Shown: positions 16,860-26,149 of the stretch, in pieces
Layout of the letters: every line of letters starts with the position of its first letter
How positions within the stretch are numbered: position 1 is the first letter of the stretch
DNA from: Heyndrickxia camelliae
Lineage (GTDB): Bacteria > Bacillota > Bacilli > Bacillales > Bacillaceae_C
Reading direction: 5' to 3'
Assembly (NCBI RefSeq): GCF_002844575.1
Contig: NZ_PIQO01000018.1
Location: 67,273 to 103,985 of the forward strand
DNA length: 36,713 bases
Program-made: the position numbers and the translations under genes
Notes under the pieces: model-generated
Database searches by the model: none
Told to the model about the DNA's origin: nothing
What the model saw: only the letters and a program-made list of their open reading frames with translations

Positions 16860-17613
16860 TCATCGCCACTTCCTTTGCCAAATCTAAGTAGACTTCTGCT
16901 CCCCTTGATTTTGGATCATACACTATAATCGGTTCCCCATGGCTCGGTGCTTCACTTAAACGAACATTACGCGGTATGATTGTCCGGTATACCTTATCTT
17001 GAAAATATTTTTTTACCTCTTCAATTACTTGAAGTCCCAAATTGGTTCTGGCATCTAACATTGTCAGAAGCACACCTTCAATCATTAAATCGTGATTTAA
17101 ATGCTTTTGTACAAGACGTACGGTACTTAAAAGCTGACTTAAACCTTCAAGCGCATAATATTCACATTGAACAGGAATCAAAACTGTATCTGAAGCTGTT
17201 AAAGCGTTTATAGTTAATAGACCTAATGATGGAGGGCAATCAATAATAATGAAATCATATTCATCCTTTACCTCTGCTAAGGCACGTTTCAAGCGAACTT
17301 CTCTTGAAATAGTCGGAACTAATTCAATTTCCGCACCAGCCAATTGAATCGTTGCAGGCACAGAAAAAAGTCCCTCCACTTCAGTTGGCTTTATAACATC
17401 TTTTATTTCAATATCGTCCACAAGAACATCATAAATACATTGCTGGACATCACCCTTATCAATACCTGCACCGCTCGTTGCATTTCCTTGTGGATCTGTA
17501 TCTACAAGTAATACTTTTTTCCCGATATATGCTAAGCAGGCACCAAGGTTGACAGAGGTAGTCGTCTTACCAACGCCACCTTTTTGGTTGGCAACTGAAA
17601 TAATTTTGCCCAA
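16852..17613 (-). CDS. parA: chromosome-partitioning ATPase ParA (Soj)
   Basis: Walker-type ATPase that binds DNA as an ATP dimer, is stimulated by ParB, and in Bacillus regulates DnaA activity as well as origin segregation. The 253-aa protein begins GKIISVANQKGGVGKTTTSVNLG with the deviant Walker A KGGVGKTT (10-17, including the signature lysine), switch DTDPQGNAT and Walker B FIIIDCPPSLG. The start is TTG, 6 bases after AGGTAGGTGA. It overlaps parB. It is very close to B. subtilis Soj, and all functional residues are present. Confidence 0.98.
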   Translation of the reverse strand: MGKIISVANQKGGVGKTTTSVNLGACLAYIGKKVLLVDTDPQGNATSGAGIDKGDVQQCIYDVLVDDIEIKDVIKPTEVEGLFSVPATIQLAGAEIELVPTISREVRLKRALAEVKDEYDFIIIDCPPSLGLLTINALTASDTVLIPVQCEYYALEGLSQLLSTVRLVQKHLNHDLMIEGVLLTMLDARTNLGLQVIEEVKKYFQDKVYRTIIPRNVRLSEAPSHGEPIIVYDPKSRGAEVYLDLAKEVAMNG

Positions 17614-17799
17614 CGGATGTCACCTACCTTCAACTTCCTATTAAATTACAATCATATTATCTATTTTAACAAAATTTCTTATAATAGTTCGACTTTCGTG
17701 AAAAAAATATATTTCCAAATGGAATATTTTATATTCGGACTAAGGTATAGTATCTAGTAACCCCCTTATGATGAGGCTTTTATTGGTTTAAAACTTAAA

Positions 17800-17837
17800 A
17801 GAGAAAAAAAAAAGAGAAACTTAAAACTTAAGCTTCT
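17800..17837 (-). terminator. noc terminator
   Basis: Minus strand stem AGAAGCTTAA / TTAAGTTTCT (arms 17828-17837 and 17815-17824, one wobble, 3-base loop) followed by CTTTTTTTTTTCTC. It separates noc from parA. Confidence 0.85.
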
Positions 17838-17851
17838 ACTAAACTGATAAA

Positions 17852-18718
17852 TTATTTTTTACTTTTAGGAATCCTAATGGTTATTTGATAGAATTCATCA
17901 AAATCCTCTTCTTCAGAATCAAGATTTATTCCATTGTCTGTTACCATTGATAATGATTGTCGAATGGTATTTACAGCAATCCTCATATCTTTACTGAAAG
18001 CTTGTCTTTTTGGCCTTGGCTTTTTCTCTGGTTTATTTAGCAGTCTTACAACCGCTTCCTCTGTTTGCTTTACATTTAAATTTTTGGAAATTATATCATT
18101 TAATACACGTATTTGCATTTCTGGATCTTTTAAAGGAATAAGTGCTCTAGCATGTCTCTCTGTAATTGATTTCTGTAATAATGCATCTTGAATTTCTTGC
18201 GGAAGCTTTAATAGACGAAGCTTATTCGCTACGGTCGATTGTCCTTTTCCTAGCCTTTGTGCTAATGCTTCCTGTGTTAAATTATGTAAATCCAAAAGTT
18301 TACCATATGCAATTGCTTCTTCAATCGGTGAAAGTTCTTCTCGCTGTAAGTTTTCTATTAATGCAACAGAAGCAGTTTCGGTATCATTTAAATTTTTCAC
18401 TATTGCTGGAACAGTATCCCATTCAAGCAATTGGATTGCTCTGAATCTACGTTCGCCAGCAATAATTTCATATTGCCCAGGTTCGTATTCACGTACTACA
18501 ATCGGCTGAATAATTCCATGGGTATGTATGGTACGCGCTAGTTCTTGAATTTTTTCCTCGTTAAATATCGTCCTTGGCTGAAATCGATTAGGAACAATAT
18601 TAGAGATAGGAATTTTTCGAACTTCCTCTTTGTCATTTTCTAATTCCGTCTCGAATTCTATCTCTAACTCTTTTTCCTTTTCGCCCACACCAAAAAAACG
18701 AGAAAAAGGATGCTTCAT
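17852..18718 (-). CDS. noc: nucleoid occlusion protein Noc
   Basis: ParB-related DNA-binding protein that keeps the division machinery away from the chromosome by linking DNA to the membrane. The 288-aa protein has the characteristic N-terminus [10 protein letters not shown], a short amphipathic membrane-binding helix absent from ParB, followed by an acidic stretch. The ParB-like core follows, with GERRFR (88-93), [15 protein letters not shown] and an HTH ([21 protein letters not shown]). The start is preceded by AAAGGTGG. It lies between rsmG and parA exactly as in B. subtilis. Its target palindrome, ATTTCCCGGGAAAT, was not found here in a good form. Confidence 0.97.
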   Translation of the reverse strand: MKHPFSRFFGVGEKEKELEIEFETELENDKEEVRKIPISNIVPNRFQPRTIFNEEKIQELARTIHTHGIIQPIVVREYEPGQYEIIAGERRFRAIQLLEWDTVPAIVKNLNDTETASVALIENLQREELSPIEEAIAYGKLLDLHNLTQEALAQRLGKGQSTVANKLRLLKLPQEIQDALLQKSITERHARALIPLKDPEMQIRVLNDIISKNLNVKQTEEAVVRLLNKPEKKPRPKRQAFSKDMRIAVNTIRQSLSMVTDNGINLDSEEEDFDEFYQITIRIPKSKK

Positions 18719-18902
18719 TTTCCTACACCACCTTTAAGAAACTCCCTACCTACTTATTCTCTATTATAAGACAAGTTCCTGCATTTTCGTGGGATATTTT
18801 TCGTGTTTTTCCTACATAATACGAATCATTGATTAAATTAAAGTCAATGCAACAGTTTTTTGCTATTTACACTTTTTTCTCTATAAACAAGTGAAGAAAA
18901 TT

Positions 18903-19619
18903 TTATTCCAAAGGGAGCTTATTAGGTGTTCCTGGTTTACGCGGATACTTTGTTGGTGTCGATTTATCTTTTTTTACGATAATAATATTCCGCTCACTTT
19001 CTTCTAAAGGCAAAGTGAAGGAATGAACCTCTTGTACAGTTCCGCCAAGAATTTTAATTCCCTTTTGTGCTTTTTCTAACTCCTCTTTTGCATTTGCAGC
19101 TTTCATAGCTACAAATGTGCCCCCAACCTTAACTAGAGGCAAACATAATTCACTTAGGACAGACATTCTTGCAACAGCTCGTGCGGTTACCATGTCATAC
19201 TTTTCCCGATGATGTTTATTTTTTGCGAAAGTTTCAGCCCTATCATGATAAAAAGAGGTCTGATCCAGCTCTAATTCCTTAGCGAGATTATTTAAAAATG
19301 TAATCCGCTTCTGTAAAGAATCTACGATTGAAACCTTTAAGTCGGGAAAGCAAATTTTTAATGGAATACTGGGAAATCCCGCGCCAGCACCTACATCACA
19401 TAGATGGATTGGCCGATTTAGATTTACAAAAAAGGCAGCAGATATGGAATCAAAGAAATGCTTTAAATATACATCTTCCTTTTCCGTAATCGCGGTTAAA
19501 TTCATTTTTTCGTTCCATTCCACTAGTAACTCAAAATAACGTTCAAATTGTTGCAGTTGTTTAGAGGATAGGATTATTCCCTTATCCTCTAACTTTTGAA
19601 CAAATTGCTCCACATTCAT
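18903..19619 (-). CDS. rsmG: 16S rRNA (guanine-527-N7)-methyltransferase RsmG
   Basis: S-adenosylmethionine-dependent enzyme that makes m7G527 in the decoding region of 16S rRNA; loss gives low-level streptomycin resistance. The 238-aa protein has the GidB fold: KHFFDS, the SAM loop [16 protein letters not shown] (74-89), and VTARAVA-type segments with [11 protein letters not shown]. Alternative name GidB. It follows mnmG by 14 bases, so mnmE-mnmG-rsmG look like one operon. The ribosome site (AAGGAAT) is only moderate. The 184 bases between it and noc hold no recognised gene. Confidence 0.97.
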   Translation of the reverse strand: MNVEQFVQKLEDKGIILSSKQLQQFERYFELLVEWNEKMNLTAITEKEDVYLKHFFDSISAAFFVNLNRPIHLCDVGAGAGFPSIPLKICFPDLKVSIVDSLQKRITFLNNLAKELELDQTSFYHDRAETFAKNKHHREKYDMVTARAVARMSVLSELCLPLVKVGGTFVAMKAANAKEELEKAQKGIKILGGTVQEVHSFTLPLEESERNIIIVKKDKSTPTKYPRKPGTPNKLPLE

Positions 19620-19633
19620 ATAAGAATCATTCC

Positions 19634-21532
19634 TTATTCATTGTCTCCTGAAACTTTTGCAATTTTGCCATGCTCGATATAAACCAGAAGGATGGATATA
19701 TCAGATGGATTTACCCCAGATATTCTAGATGCTTGTGCAATAGAGATTGGACGTATTTTATTCAGCTTTTGTCGCGCTTCCGTTGCAATACCATTAATAT
19801 CGTTATAATCAATATTCTCCGGTATTTTCTTATCTTCCAATTTCTTCAAGCGTTCCACCTGTTGCAATGATTTATCAATATAACCTTCATACTTGATTTG
19901 AATTTCAACTTGTTCCTCAACTTCTTTTGATAATTCTTTCTCAGTAGGAACTAGCATTTTTATATGCTGATAATTCATTTCAGGGCGCTTTAATAAATCT
20001 GATGCCCGAATGCCATCCTTTAATTCACTGCCCCCCACTTCACGAATAAGGCTTTGTGTTTGCTCATTAGGTTTAATAATAATGGAGCGGAGGCGTTCTT
20101 TTTCTTCTTCTATAGCTTCTTTTTTCGCCAAGAATTTTTGATATCTTTCCTCGGAAATTAACCCTATCTGATATCCAATTTCCGTTAATCGTAAGTCCGC
20201 ATTGTCATGGCGCAATAATAAACGATACTCTGCTCTTGATGTTAACAATCGATACGGTTCATTAGTCCCTTTTGTTACCAAGTCATCTAATAATACCCCA
20301 ATATAAGCATCAGATCTGCTTAGTATAATACCTTCTTTTCCTAATGCCTTTCTTGCAGCATTAATTCCAGCCATTATACCTTGTCCTGCTGCTTCTTCAT
20401 AACCTGATGTTCCGTTAATCTGACCAGCTGTAAACAGATTCTGTACAGCCTTTGTTTCTAATGTTGGCCATAATTGAGACGGGGTAACTGCATCATATTC
20501 AATCGCATATCCCGCTCTCATCATTTGGGCATTCTCAAGGCCAGGGACAGTTTTCAACATTTCATGTTGAACTTCTTCAGGCAAACTCGTAGATAAACCT
20601 TGTACATATACTTCTTCTGTATTTCGACCTTCTGGTTCTAAGAAAATTTGATGCCTTGGTTTATCACTAAAACGAACCACTTTATCTTCAATAGATGGGC
20701 AATAACGCGCGCCTGTTCCTTTTACCATGCCGGAAAACATCGGTGAACGATGAAGATTTGCATCGATTATTTGATGGGTATGTTCATTTGTATACGTTAA
20801 CCAACAAGGTAATTGGTCTGTTATATATTTAGTCGTCTCATAGCTGAACGCTCGCCGTTCCTCATCACCAGGCTGGATTTCCGTTTTACTATAGTCAATC
20901 GTGTGGCTATTAACCCTTGGAGGCGTTCCCGTTTTAAAACGAACTAGATCAAACCCAAGGCTTTCAAGGTTTTCTGATAATTTTATGGATGGTTGCTGAT
21001 TGTTTGGACCACTGGAATATTTAAGATCACCTATAATGATTTCGCCGCGTAAGAAAGTTCCTGTTGTGAGAACAACAGTATTTGCACGATATATAGCACC
21101 AGTTTTGGTAATGACACCTTTACAAACACCATCTTCTACTACTAGCTCTTCTACCATTCCTTGTATTAACGTTAGATTTGGTTGATTTTCCAATGTTTTT
21201 TTCATTTCATGCTGATATTGGTGCTTATCCGCTTGAGCACGTAATGCTTGGACGGCAGGACCCTTACCTGTATTTAACATCCTCATTTGAATGTAGGTTT
21301 TATCAATATTTCTACCCATTTCTCCGCCCAATGCGTCAATTTCCCTTACCACCACACCTTTGGCAGGTCCTCCTATGGATGGGTTACATGGCATATAGGC
21401 AACCATGTCAAGGTTAATGGTAATCATTAATGTTTTTGCACCTATTCGTGCAGATGCTAATCCAGCTTCACAGCCCGCATGTCCAGCACCTACAACTATT
21501 ACATCAAATTGTCCTGCTTCATATTGTTGCAT
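19634..21532 (-). CDS. mnmG: tRNA uridine 5-carboxymethylaminomethyl modification enzyme MnmG
   Basis: FAD-dependent subunit that with MnmE installs the cmnm5 group on wobble U34 of certain tRNAs. The 632-aa length is normal for the family. It shows the FAD-binding GAGHAGCEA (about 16-24), the [13 protein letters not shown] active-site segment, GTFLRGEI, the LKTGTPPR-like [10 protein letters not shown] segment, [16 protein letters not shown], and the C-terminal MnmE-interacting region ([18 protein letters not shown]). It lies between mnmE (31 bases upstream) and rsmG, forming the conserved gidA-gidB block. Confidence 0.98.
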   Translation of the reverse strand: MQQYEAGQFDVIVVGAGHAGCEAGLASARIGAKTLMITINLDMVAYMPCNPSIGGPAKGVVVREIDALGGEMGRNIDKTYIQMRMLNTGKGPAVQALRAQADKHQYQHEMKKTLENQPNLTLIQGMVEELVVEDGVCKGVITKTGAIYRANTVVLTTGTFLRGEIIIGDLKYSSGPNNQQPSIKLSENLESLGFDLVRFKTGTPPRVNSHTIDYSKTEIQPGDEERRAFSYETTKYITDQLPCWLTYTNEHTHQIIDANLHRSPMFSGMVKGTGARYCPSIEDKVVRFSDKPRHQIFLEPEGRNTEEVYVQGLSTSLPEEVQHEMLKTVPGLENAQMMRAGYAIEYDAVTPSQLWPTLETKAVQNLFTAGQINGTSGYEEAAGQGIMAGINAARKALGKEGIILSRSDAYIGVLLDDLVTKGTNEPYRLLTSRAEYRLLLRHDNADLRLTEIGYQIGLISEERYQKFLAKKEAIEEEKERLRSIIIKPNEQTQSLIREVGGSELKDGIRASDLLKRPEMNYQHIKMLVPTEKELSKEVEEQVEIQIKYEGYIDKSLQQVERLKKLEDKKIPENIDYNDINGIATEARQKLNKIRPISIAQASRISGVNPSDISILLVYIEHGKIAKVSGDNE

Positions 21533-21562
21533 AATGGATTTCCCTCCTTACATCATCCATCC

Positions 21563-22948
21563 TTATTTTCCTAAACAAAATTGTGAAAAAAGCTGATTAA
21601 TTAAGCCGTCTTGAACACTATCCCCAATTATCTCACCAAGTAAATCCCAAGTCCGTGTTAAATCTATTTGAATAATATCAATTGGAGTTCCTACTTCAAT
21701 TCCATTCATTACTTCTTCAATTGCTTGTAATGCTTGGCTGATTAAAGCAATATGGCGACTGTTAGATACATAGGTCATATCCTGGGCTTCAATGGATCCT
21801 TGAAAATACATTGCAGCAATTGCTTCCTCTAATTCACCTACACCCTTATCTTCTAATAGAGATGTAGTGACAATCCTATGATTCTTTGCCAGTTCTTTTA
21901 CCTTCTCCATATTGATCTTTTGCTCTAAGTCTGTCTTATTAATAATGACAATGACGTCCATACCTTCAACGGCTTCAAAGAGCTGCTCATCCTCTTTTGT
22001 TAATTCGTCTGCATAATTAAGGACCAAAAGAATTAAGTCGGCTTCTTTTAATACTTTTCTTGAACGTTCGACACCGATTCGCTCTACAATATCTTCCGTT
22101 TCACGAATTCCAGCAGTATCCACTAGTCTTAACGGCACACCGCGAACATTTACATATTCTTCAATCACATCACGTGTAGTCCCGGGAATATCCGTTACAA
22201 TTGCTTTGTTTTCCTGAACAAAACTATTTAATAATGATGATTTCCCTACATTTGGCCTACCAATAATAACAGTAGAAAGACCTTCTCGCAATATTTTCCC
22301 CTGATGAGATGTTTGTAGTAATTTTTTTAACTCATCCCTGATGTAATATGCCTTTTCCTTTAACATTTTGTGAGTCATTTCTTCTACATCATCATACTCC
22401 GGATAGTCGATATTGACTTCCACATGGGCAACTACTTCTAATATTTCTTGACGCAGAGTCTTTATAAGCCTTGATAATCGGCCTTCCATTTGGCCAATCG
22501 CTACATTCATTGCCCGATCCGTTTTTGCTCTAATTAAATCCATTACTGCTTCGGCCTGTGATAAATCAATCCGTCCATTTAGAAAGGCCCTTTTGGTAAA
22601 TTCCCCTGGTTCTGCAAGCCTTGCCCCAGAGTATAAAACTAACTGTAATACTCGATTGACAGATACAAGGCCTCCATGGCAATTTATTTCAACGACGTTT
22701 TCCCTAGTAAAGGTTTTAGGCGCTCGCATCACACTGACCATTACTTCTTCAATTACTTCCTCTGTTTTGGAATCTATTATGTGGCCATAATGGATGGTGT
22801 GAGATGGAACATCCTTCAGCTTTTTACCGCCAACACCTTTAAATACTTTATCGGCAATTATGATTGCATCCTCACCGCTTAGCCGAACAATTGCAATGGC
22901 TCCTTCGCCCATAGGAGTCGATATTGCAGCAATCGTATCAAGCTCCAT
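21563..22948 (-). CDS. mnmE: tRNA modification GTPase MnmE
   Basis: GTPase partner of MnmG in wobble-uridine modification; it dimerises in a potassium-dependent manner. The 461-aa protein has an N-terminal formyl-THF-binding domain ([19 protein letters not shown]), a helical domain, and an inserted G domain with [26 protein letters not shown] and NKTD. The C-terminal FCLGK retains the catalytic cysteine motif C-[IL]-G-K. It was formerly called ThdF/TrmE. It heads the mnmE-mnmG-rsmG operon. The start follows GAGGTGAAGG. Three DnaA-box-like sequences lie 60-115 bases upstream, so DnaA may influence this promoter. Confidence 0.98.
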   Translation of the reverse strand: MELDTIAAISTPMGEGAIAIVRLSGEDAIIIADKVFKGVGGKKLKDVPSHTIHYGHIIDSKTEEVIEEVMVSVMRAPKTFTRENVVEINCHGGLVSVNRVLQLVLYSGARLAEPGEFTKRAFLNGRIDLSQAEAVMDLIRAKTDRAMNVAIGQMEGRLSRLIKTLRQEILEVVAHVEVNIDYPEYDDVEEMTHKMLKEKAYYIRDELKKLLQTSHQGKILREGLSTVIIGRPNVGKSSLLNSFVQENKAIVTDIPGTTRDVIEEYVNVRGVPLRLVDTAGIRETEDIVERIGVERSRKVLKEADLILLVLNYADELTKEDEQLFEAVEGMDVIVIINKTDLEQKINMEKVKELAKNHRIVTTSLLEDKGVGELEEAIAAMYFQGSIEAQDMTYVSNSRHIALISQALQAIEEVMNGIEVGTPIDIIQIDLTRTWDLLGEIIGDSVQDGLINQLFSQFCLGK

Positions 22949-23008
22949 TGACCTTCACCTCATTTCAAAAATTTTTATCCATATATTTTAAATGGAACAC
23001 AGTCCTAC

Positions 23009-23064
23009 TTATCCACAAAAAAGAATTCAGTGATTTCTATTTTAACTTATCCACATGTGAATAA
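23009..23064. promoter_or_regulatory. DnaA-box cluster upstream of mnmE
   Basis: Two perfect TTATCCACA boxes (23009-23017, 23047-23055) and an adjoining inverted TGTGAATAA (23056-23064; one mismatch). The last two abut head to head. This is over 2.5 kb from the main origin, between khpB and mnmE. I recall a DnaA-binding cluster reported in the same spacer of B. subtilis. Confidence 0.75.
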
Positions 23065-23080
23065 CAATAAATCTAAATTG

Positions 23081-23240
23081 AAAAGCGTAAGAGTCTTGGT
23101 CATCGACGTACGGATTTCGTAGTCTACGTCTGAGATAATAGAAACACAGTGAGATCATTCACAAGCTGGTGAAATTTACATCATGTAACTTATGATAGGC
23201 TAGAGAGAGAAATATACTAGACGATAGACGCTGGGGCTAC
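23081..23240 (+). repeat. dispersed intergenic repeat, copy C
   Basis: Starts AAAAGCGTAAGAGTCTTGGT and CATCGACGTACGGATTTCGT, contains TCTGAGATAATAGAAACACA, and ends CTAGACGATAGACGCTGGGG followed by CTAC. Blocks match copies B and D. It takes up much of the 413-base spacer between khpB and mnmE, which otherwise holds DnaA boxes and the khpB terminator. Confidence 0.72.
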
Positions 23241-23321
23241 CCATCCAAAAAGTGCATGCCTTGATCATGACCACTTCTTATGGGAACAAGTACAAGATTA
23301 TGGAACTTCGCTTTTTCTGCG

Positions 23322-23357
23322 CAAAAAAAAACTCCATGCTGGTCTAGCAGCACAGAG
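23322..23357 (-). terminator. khpB (jag) terminator
   Basis: Minus strand stem CTCTGTGCTG / CAGCATGGAG (two wobbles) followed by TTTTTTTTTG, directly after the khpB stop. It closes the rnpA-yidC-khpB group. Confidence 0.9.
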
Positions 23358-23361
23358 CTTA

Positions 23362-23979
23362 TTATTTTGGAGATATTACCAAATATCGATTTGGCTCAAC
23401 ACCTTCTGAATAGGTTTCAATTTGATCATTGTTTGCTAAATAGCTATGGATAATTTTCCTTTCAAAAGATGGCATTGGTTCTAATTTTATTGGGCTTTTT
23501 GTGCGCAGCACTTTATGTGTTAGCTTTTGCGCTAACTGTTGAAGTGCCTGTTCACGCCTTTCACGGTAATCTTCCACATTCAATGTAATCGTAAAATGTT
23601 GATTAGTATGTCGATTGGAAACAAGCTGAGTTAAATACTGTAGAGAATTCAATGTTTGCCCTCTTTTTCCAATAAGCAATCCCATTTTTTCTCCCGATAA
23701 TTTAATTTCCACTAATCGACCATTTTGTACGACATCGATTTTAGGATAAATGCCCAATTCCTTTGTAATATTAAGTAAATAATTTTTTGCCTCTTCAATA
23801 GGATCCGGCTTTAATTGAACATGAACAGTAGCCGGCTTTGCACCAAATAATCCAAACAATCCCTTTTTTCCTTCATCAATGACACGGACATGAATGCGAT
23901 CTTTTGTTGTGTTTAATTCCCTAAGAGCTGACTCGACTGCTTCCTCGACACTTTGTCCTGTAGCAGTAACTTCTTTCAC
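23362..23979 (-). CDS. khpB: RNA-binding protein KhpB (Jag/EloR)
   Basis: RNA-binding protein that works with KhpA and, in streptococci, controls cell elongation. The 205-aa protein has a Jag-N domain ([19 protein letters not shown]), a KH domain with [17 protein letters not shown], and an R3H domain near the C-terminus ([18 protein letters not shown] end). Its start overlaps the yidC stop by 4 bases (ATGA), so the two are coupled. The spoIIIJ-jag pairing is conserved across Firmicutes. A strong terminator follows. Confidence 0.97.
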   Translation of the reverse strand: MKEVTATGQSVEEAVESALRELNTTKDRIHVRVIDEGKKGLFGLFGAKPATVHVQLKPDPIEEAKNYLLNITKELGIYPKIDVVQNGRLVEIKLSGEKMGLLIGKRGQTLNSLQYLTQLVSNRHTNQHFTITLNVEDYRERREQALQQLAQKLTHKVLRTKSPIKLEPMPSFERKIIHSYLANNDQIETYSEGVEPNRYLVISPK

Positions 23980-24752
23980 CTTTTAGCTCCCCCCGATTTC
24001 GCAATTGTAGCTACTTCCTTTTTCATCTCAGGACCTTTAATAAAATAGGTTTGGATGATCATGAAAATATTCCCGACAATCCAATATAACGGTAATGCCG
24101 AAGGAAGATTCCAAGCTATTACAATAATCATGATAGGCATTACCCATAGCATTACTGCCATTTGAGGATTTTGATTTTGCGGTCCGGCCATCATGACTTT
24201 TTGCTGAATAAACGTAGTAACACCTGCTACAATAGCTAAAATATAATCATTAGCCCCTAAATCAAACCAAAGGAAAGACGAGTCTCTGATGTCAGGAGTA
24301 CGATTAATAGCATGATAGAATCCGTATAAAATAGGCATTTGGATTACCAAAGGAAGACATCCAGCTAATGGGTTAACCTGGTATTTTTGAAAAAGCTGCA
24401 TTGTTTCTTGCTGTAGCTGTTGTTGTGTTTTGGCATCCTTTGAACTATATTTTTTTCGTAATTCCTGTAATTCTGGTTGAAGAACCTGCATTGCCTTAGA
24501 GCTTTTCGTTTGCTTAATCATTAAAGGTAAAATAACCAAACGAATCAGTATAGTGACAACAATAATAGATAACCCAAAACTATTGCCAAATAAATGAGCT
24601 ACTTTAATAATTAATAGTGATAATGGATATACAATATACTCATTCCAGACTCCCTTACTCTCTGGAGTAATATCCTTGTTAAATTCTGTACATCCTGATA
24701 AAACCGTAATCAACGCTATTAATAAAGCTGCTAGGAATATTTTCTTCTTCAA
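23976..24752 (-). CDS. yidC: membrane protein insertase YidC1 (SpoIIIJ)
   Basis: Inserts and folds membrane proteins alone or with SecYEG; in Bacillus SpoIIIJ is also needed for forespore sigma-G activity. The 258-aa lipoprotein has a signal peptide ending LSGC (lipid-modified Cys21), then five membrane segments including the first at about 60-80 with [21 protein letters not shown]. The conserved positive arginine of the groove lies in that segment (TILIRLV). The cytoplasmic loop has the usual [16 protein letters not shown] helices. It lies 15 bases after rnpA and overlaps khpB. Its position between rnpA and jag identifies it as the SpoIIIJ-type copy, not YqjG/YidC2. Confidence 0.97.
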   Translation of the reverse strand: MKKKIFLAALLIALITVLSGCTEFNKDITPESKGVWNEYIVYPLSLLIIKVAHLFGNSFGLSIIVVTILIRLVILPLMIKQTKSSKAMQVLQPELQELRKKYSSKDAKTQQQLQQETMQLFQKYQVNPLAGCLPLVIQMPILYGFYHAINRTPDIRDSSFLWFDLGANDYILAIVAGVTTFIQQKVMMAGPQNQNPQMAVMLWVMPIMIIVIAWNLPSALPLYWIVGNIFMIIQTYFIKGPEMKKEVATIAKSGGAKR

Positions 24753-24767
24753 TCCTATAGTTCCCCC

Positions 24768-25127
24768 CTACTTTTTCTTAAAATAATCTCCTTTAATTGC
24801 CTTTGCTATTTTTAGTACATGTTCTAAGCTTTTTTTTACTTCATGAAAATTCATTTCGGCCGCTGGTTTCCTAGCGATGATCACATAATCATATTCGCTC
24901 TCTATGTAGGGGTACATCTCGTGGAATGCTTGGCGAATATATCTCTTTATTTCAACTCGTTTTACTGCCTTGCCTATTTTTTTGCTTACAGATAAACCTA
25001 TTCGGAAGTTTTTTTGATTTTCCTTCTTTAATATGTAAATAACAAATTGCCTATTTGCAAATGACTTTCCATTTTTAAACACATATTGAAATTCTATGTT
25101 TTTCTTAATACGATGCGCTTTGTTCAT
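24768..25127 (-). CDS. rnpA: ribonuclease P protein component
   Basis: Protein subunit that helps the RNase P ribozyme bind pre-tRNA leaders. The start at ATG 25125-25127 gives [13 protein letters not shown] and 119 aa, the usual length; AGGTGA lies 7 bases before it. A longer frame starting at 25151 adds eight residues not seen in the family. Conserved parts are [19 protein letters not shown] and DYVIIARKP. The RNR motif, usually R-N-x-I-K-R, reads R-V-E-I-K-R here (residues 57-62), so the Asn and second basic residue are replaced. It lies between rpmH and yidC as usual, but behind a terminator and repeat copy D. Confidence 0.95.
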   Translation of the reverse strand: MNKAHRIKKNIEFQYVFKNGKSFANRQFVIYILKKENQKNFRIGLSVSKKIGKAVKRVEIKRYIRQAFHEMYPYIESEYDYVIIARKPAAEMNFHEVKKSLEHVLKIAKAIKGDYFKKK

Positions 25128-25176
25128 CTTTATCACCTGCTCTTCAAGCAAATTCCACTTCCGGCTTTTCTATTTT

Positions 25177-25376
25177 GTCTAGCTTCAGTACCTATCGACT
25201 AGCAAACTACAGTATCCTCCCTAAGATAAGGCACCATCAGGCAAATTACGCCTAATTATACCCAGAGAAAAAGGTAGTTCAATTTTCTACAGATCGTGAA
25301 CTACACACTGTGTTTCCTAAATCTCAGTCAAAGGCCTACAGTTTGTATGTCGATGAGCAAGGCACTTCCACTTTTC
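25177..25376 (-). repeat. dispersed intergenic repeat, copy D (inverted)
   Basis: Opposite orientation to A-C: on the minus strand it begins AAAAGTGGAAGTGCCTTGCT, CATCGACATAC, contains CTGAGATTTAGGAAACACAG and ends CTAGTCGATAGGTACTGAAG plus CTAGACA. An internal inverted pair, GTAGTTCA / TGAACTAC, lies around 25270-25308. It sits between the rpmH terminator and rnpA. Confidence 0.72.
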
Positions 25377-25385
25377 ATTTTTATT

Positions 25386-25416
25386 TAAAAAAAAACCACT
25401 GAGACGTTTCAGTGGT
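25386..25416 (-). terminator. rpmH terminator/attenuator
   Basis: Stem ACCACTGA / TCAGTGGT (about 25395-25402 and 25409-25416) followed by TTTTTTTTAAA on the minus strand, right after the rpmH stop. Some read-through into rnpA is likely, as rpmH and rnpA usually form one operon. Confidence 0.88.
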
Positions 25417-25417
25417 C

Positions 25418-25552
25418 TTAAGCTGATAATACTTTTCTTCCTTTACGACGACGGCTAGCTAAGACTTTACGTCCATTTTTTGAGCTCATTCGTGCACGGA
25501 ATCCGTGAACTTTGCTTCTTTTACGTGCATTTGGTTGATAAGTTCTTTTCAT
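25418..25552 (-). CDS. rpmH: 50S ribosomal protein L34
   Basis: Very small basic protein of the large ribosomal subunit. It has 44 residues, with [20 protein letters not shown] at the start, [20 protein letters not shown] in the middle and VLSA at the end, matching bacterial L34 almost exactly. Start ATG 25550-25552 follows AAGGAGGTG. It is the first gene left of oriC and is driven by a strong promoter at 25608-25637. A terminator overlaps the region just past the stop. Confidence 0.98.
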   Translation of the reverse strand: MKRTYQPNARKRSKVHGFRARMSSKNGRKVLASRRRKGRKVLSA

Positions 25553-25607
25553 TCTATGACACCTCCTTCGAGGATAACAATTATTTCAGTAAAAGACAGT
25601 CCTTTCA

Positions 25608-25637
25608 ATTATAAAGATGATGTACAGTAATTGTCAA
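25608..25637 (-). promoter_or_regulatory. rpmH sigma-A promoter
   Basis: Minus strand perfect -35 TTGACA (25632-25637), 18-base spacer, perfect -10 TATAAT (25608-25613), about 50 bases before the rpmH start. Confidence 0.9.
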
Positions 25638-25689
25638 CTGGTGATTCCATTACCAAATTTTATCGTTCCTTTTCCATGCGAATACGTAT

Positions 25690-26005
25690 TGTGGATAAAA
25701 TTTTCGACAAATTTTCTTATCCACAACATTTATTGACATGTTTTGAACAAATTATTTTCCTGTTAATAATTTTTTTCCACATAGACTGGGTGTTGTGGAT
25801 AATTTATAAATATCATTGCACCGTCAATGATTATTTGATATGATAAATGTGTTTTCACTCTGAATACATCTTTTTCTAAAATACATTTATCCACAGATGT
25901 GAATAACTTGTGGATAGTTTATATACAACGCTTGAATAAACTTGTCCACAAACAGTGAATAATGTCGAAATCTGTTTTTCTTTCCTTATTATATGTTTTT
26001 CCACA
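25690..26005. other. oriC: oriC upstream DnaA-box region
   Basis: The 597 bases between rpmH and dnaA hold about nine DnaA boxes. Perfect TTATCCACA or its complement occurs at 25690-25698, 25717-25725, 25794-25802 and 25887-25895. One-mismatch boxes are at 25773-25781, 25898-25906, 25909-25917, 25942-25950 and 25997-26005. The dnaA promoter lies among them, so the region should serve both origin assembly and dnaA autoregulation. It corresponds to the incA/incB part of the B. subtilis bipartite origin. Confidence 0.92.
25816..25844 (+). promoter_or_regulatory. dnaA sigma-A promoter
   Basis: -35 TTGCAC (25816-25821), 17-base spacer, -10 TATGAT (25839-25844). DnaA boxes flank it on both sides (25794-25802 and 25887 onward), consistent with repression by DnaA. 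The leader would be about 300 bases. Confidence 0.78.
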
Positions 26006-26149
26006 ATGAATATAGTTGAATAATTATTAATCTATTATTTTCGAACGAAACAATGTTACACAATAGAATAGAAGAAAAGTAGATTTTCATACAGACAAGC
26101 AATACAAGCATTGTAATAACAAAAATAAAGGCTAAGGGAGGGTATGGTG

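Noticed and set aside
22171-22176. CACGTG core in mnmE as a third parS
   Set aside because: The flanks do not extend the TTTCACGTGAAA palindrome.
22177-22190. Noc-binding-like site TAGTCCCGGGAATA within mnmE
   Set aside because: Only 9 of 14 bases match ATTTCCCGGGAAAT and the outer symmetry is lost, so it is more likely a chance CCCGGG.
25930-25965. AGTGAATAA near 25955 as another DnaA box
   Set aside because: Two mismatches to the consensus; not counted among the nine boxes.
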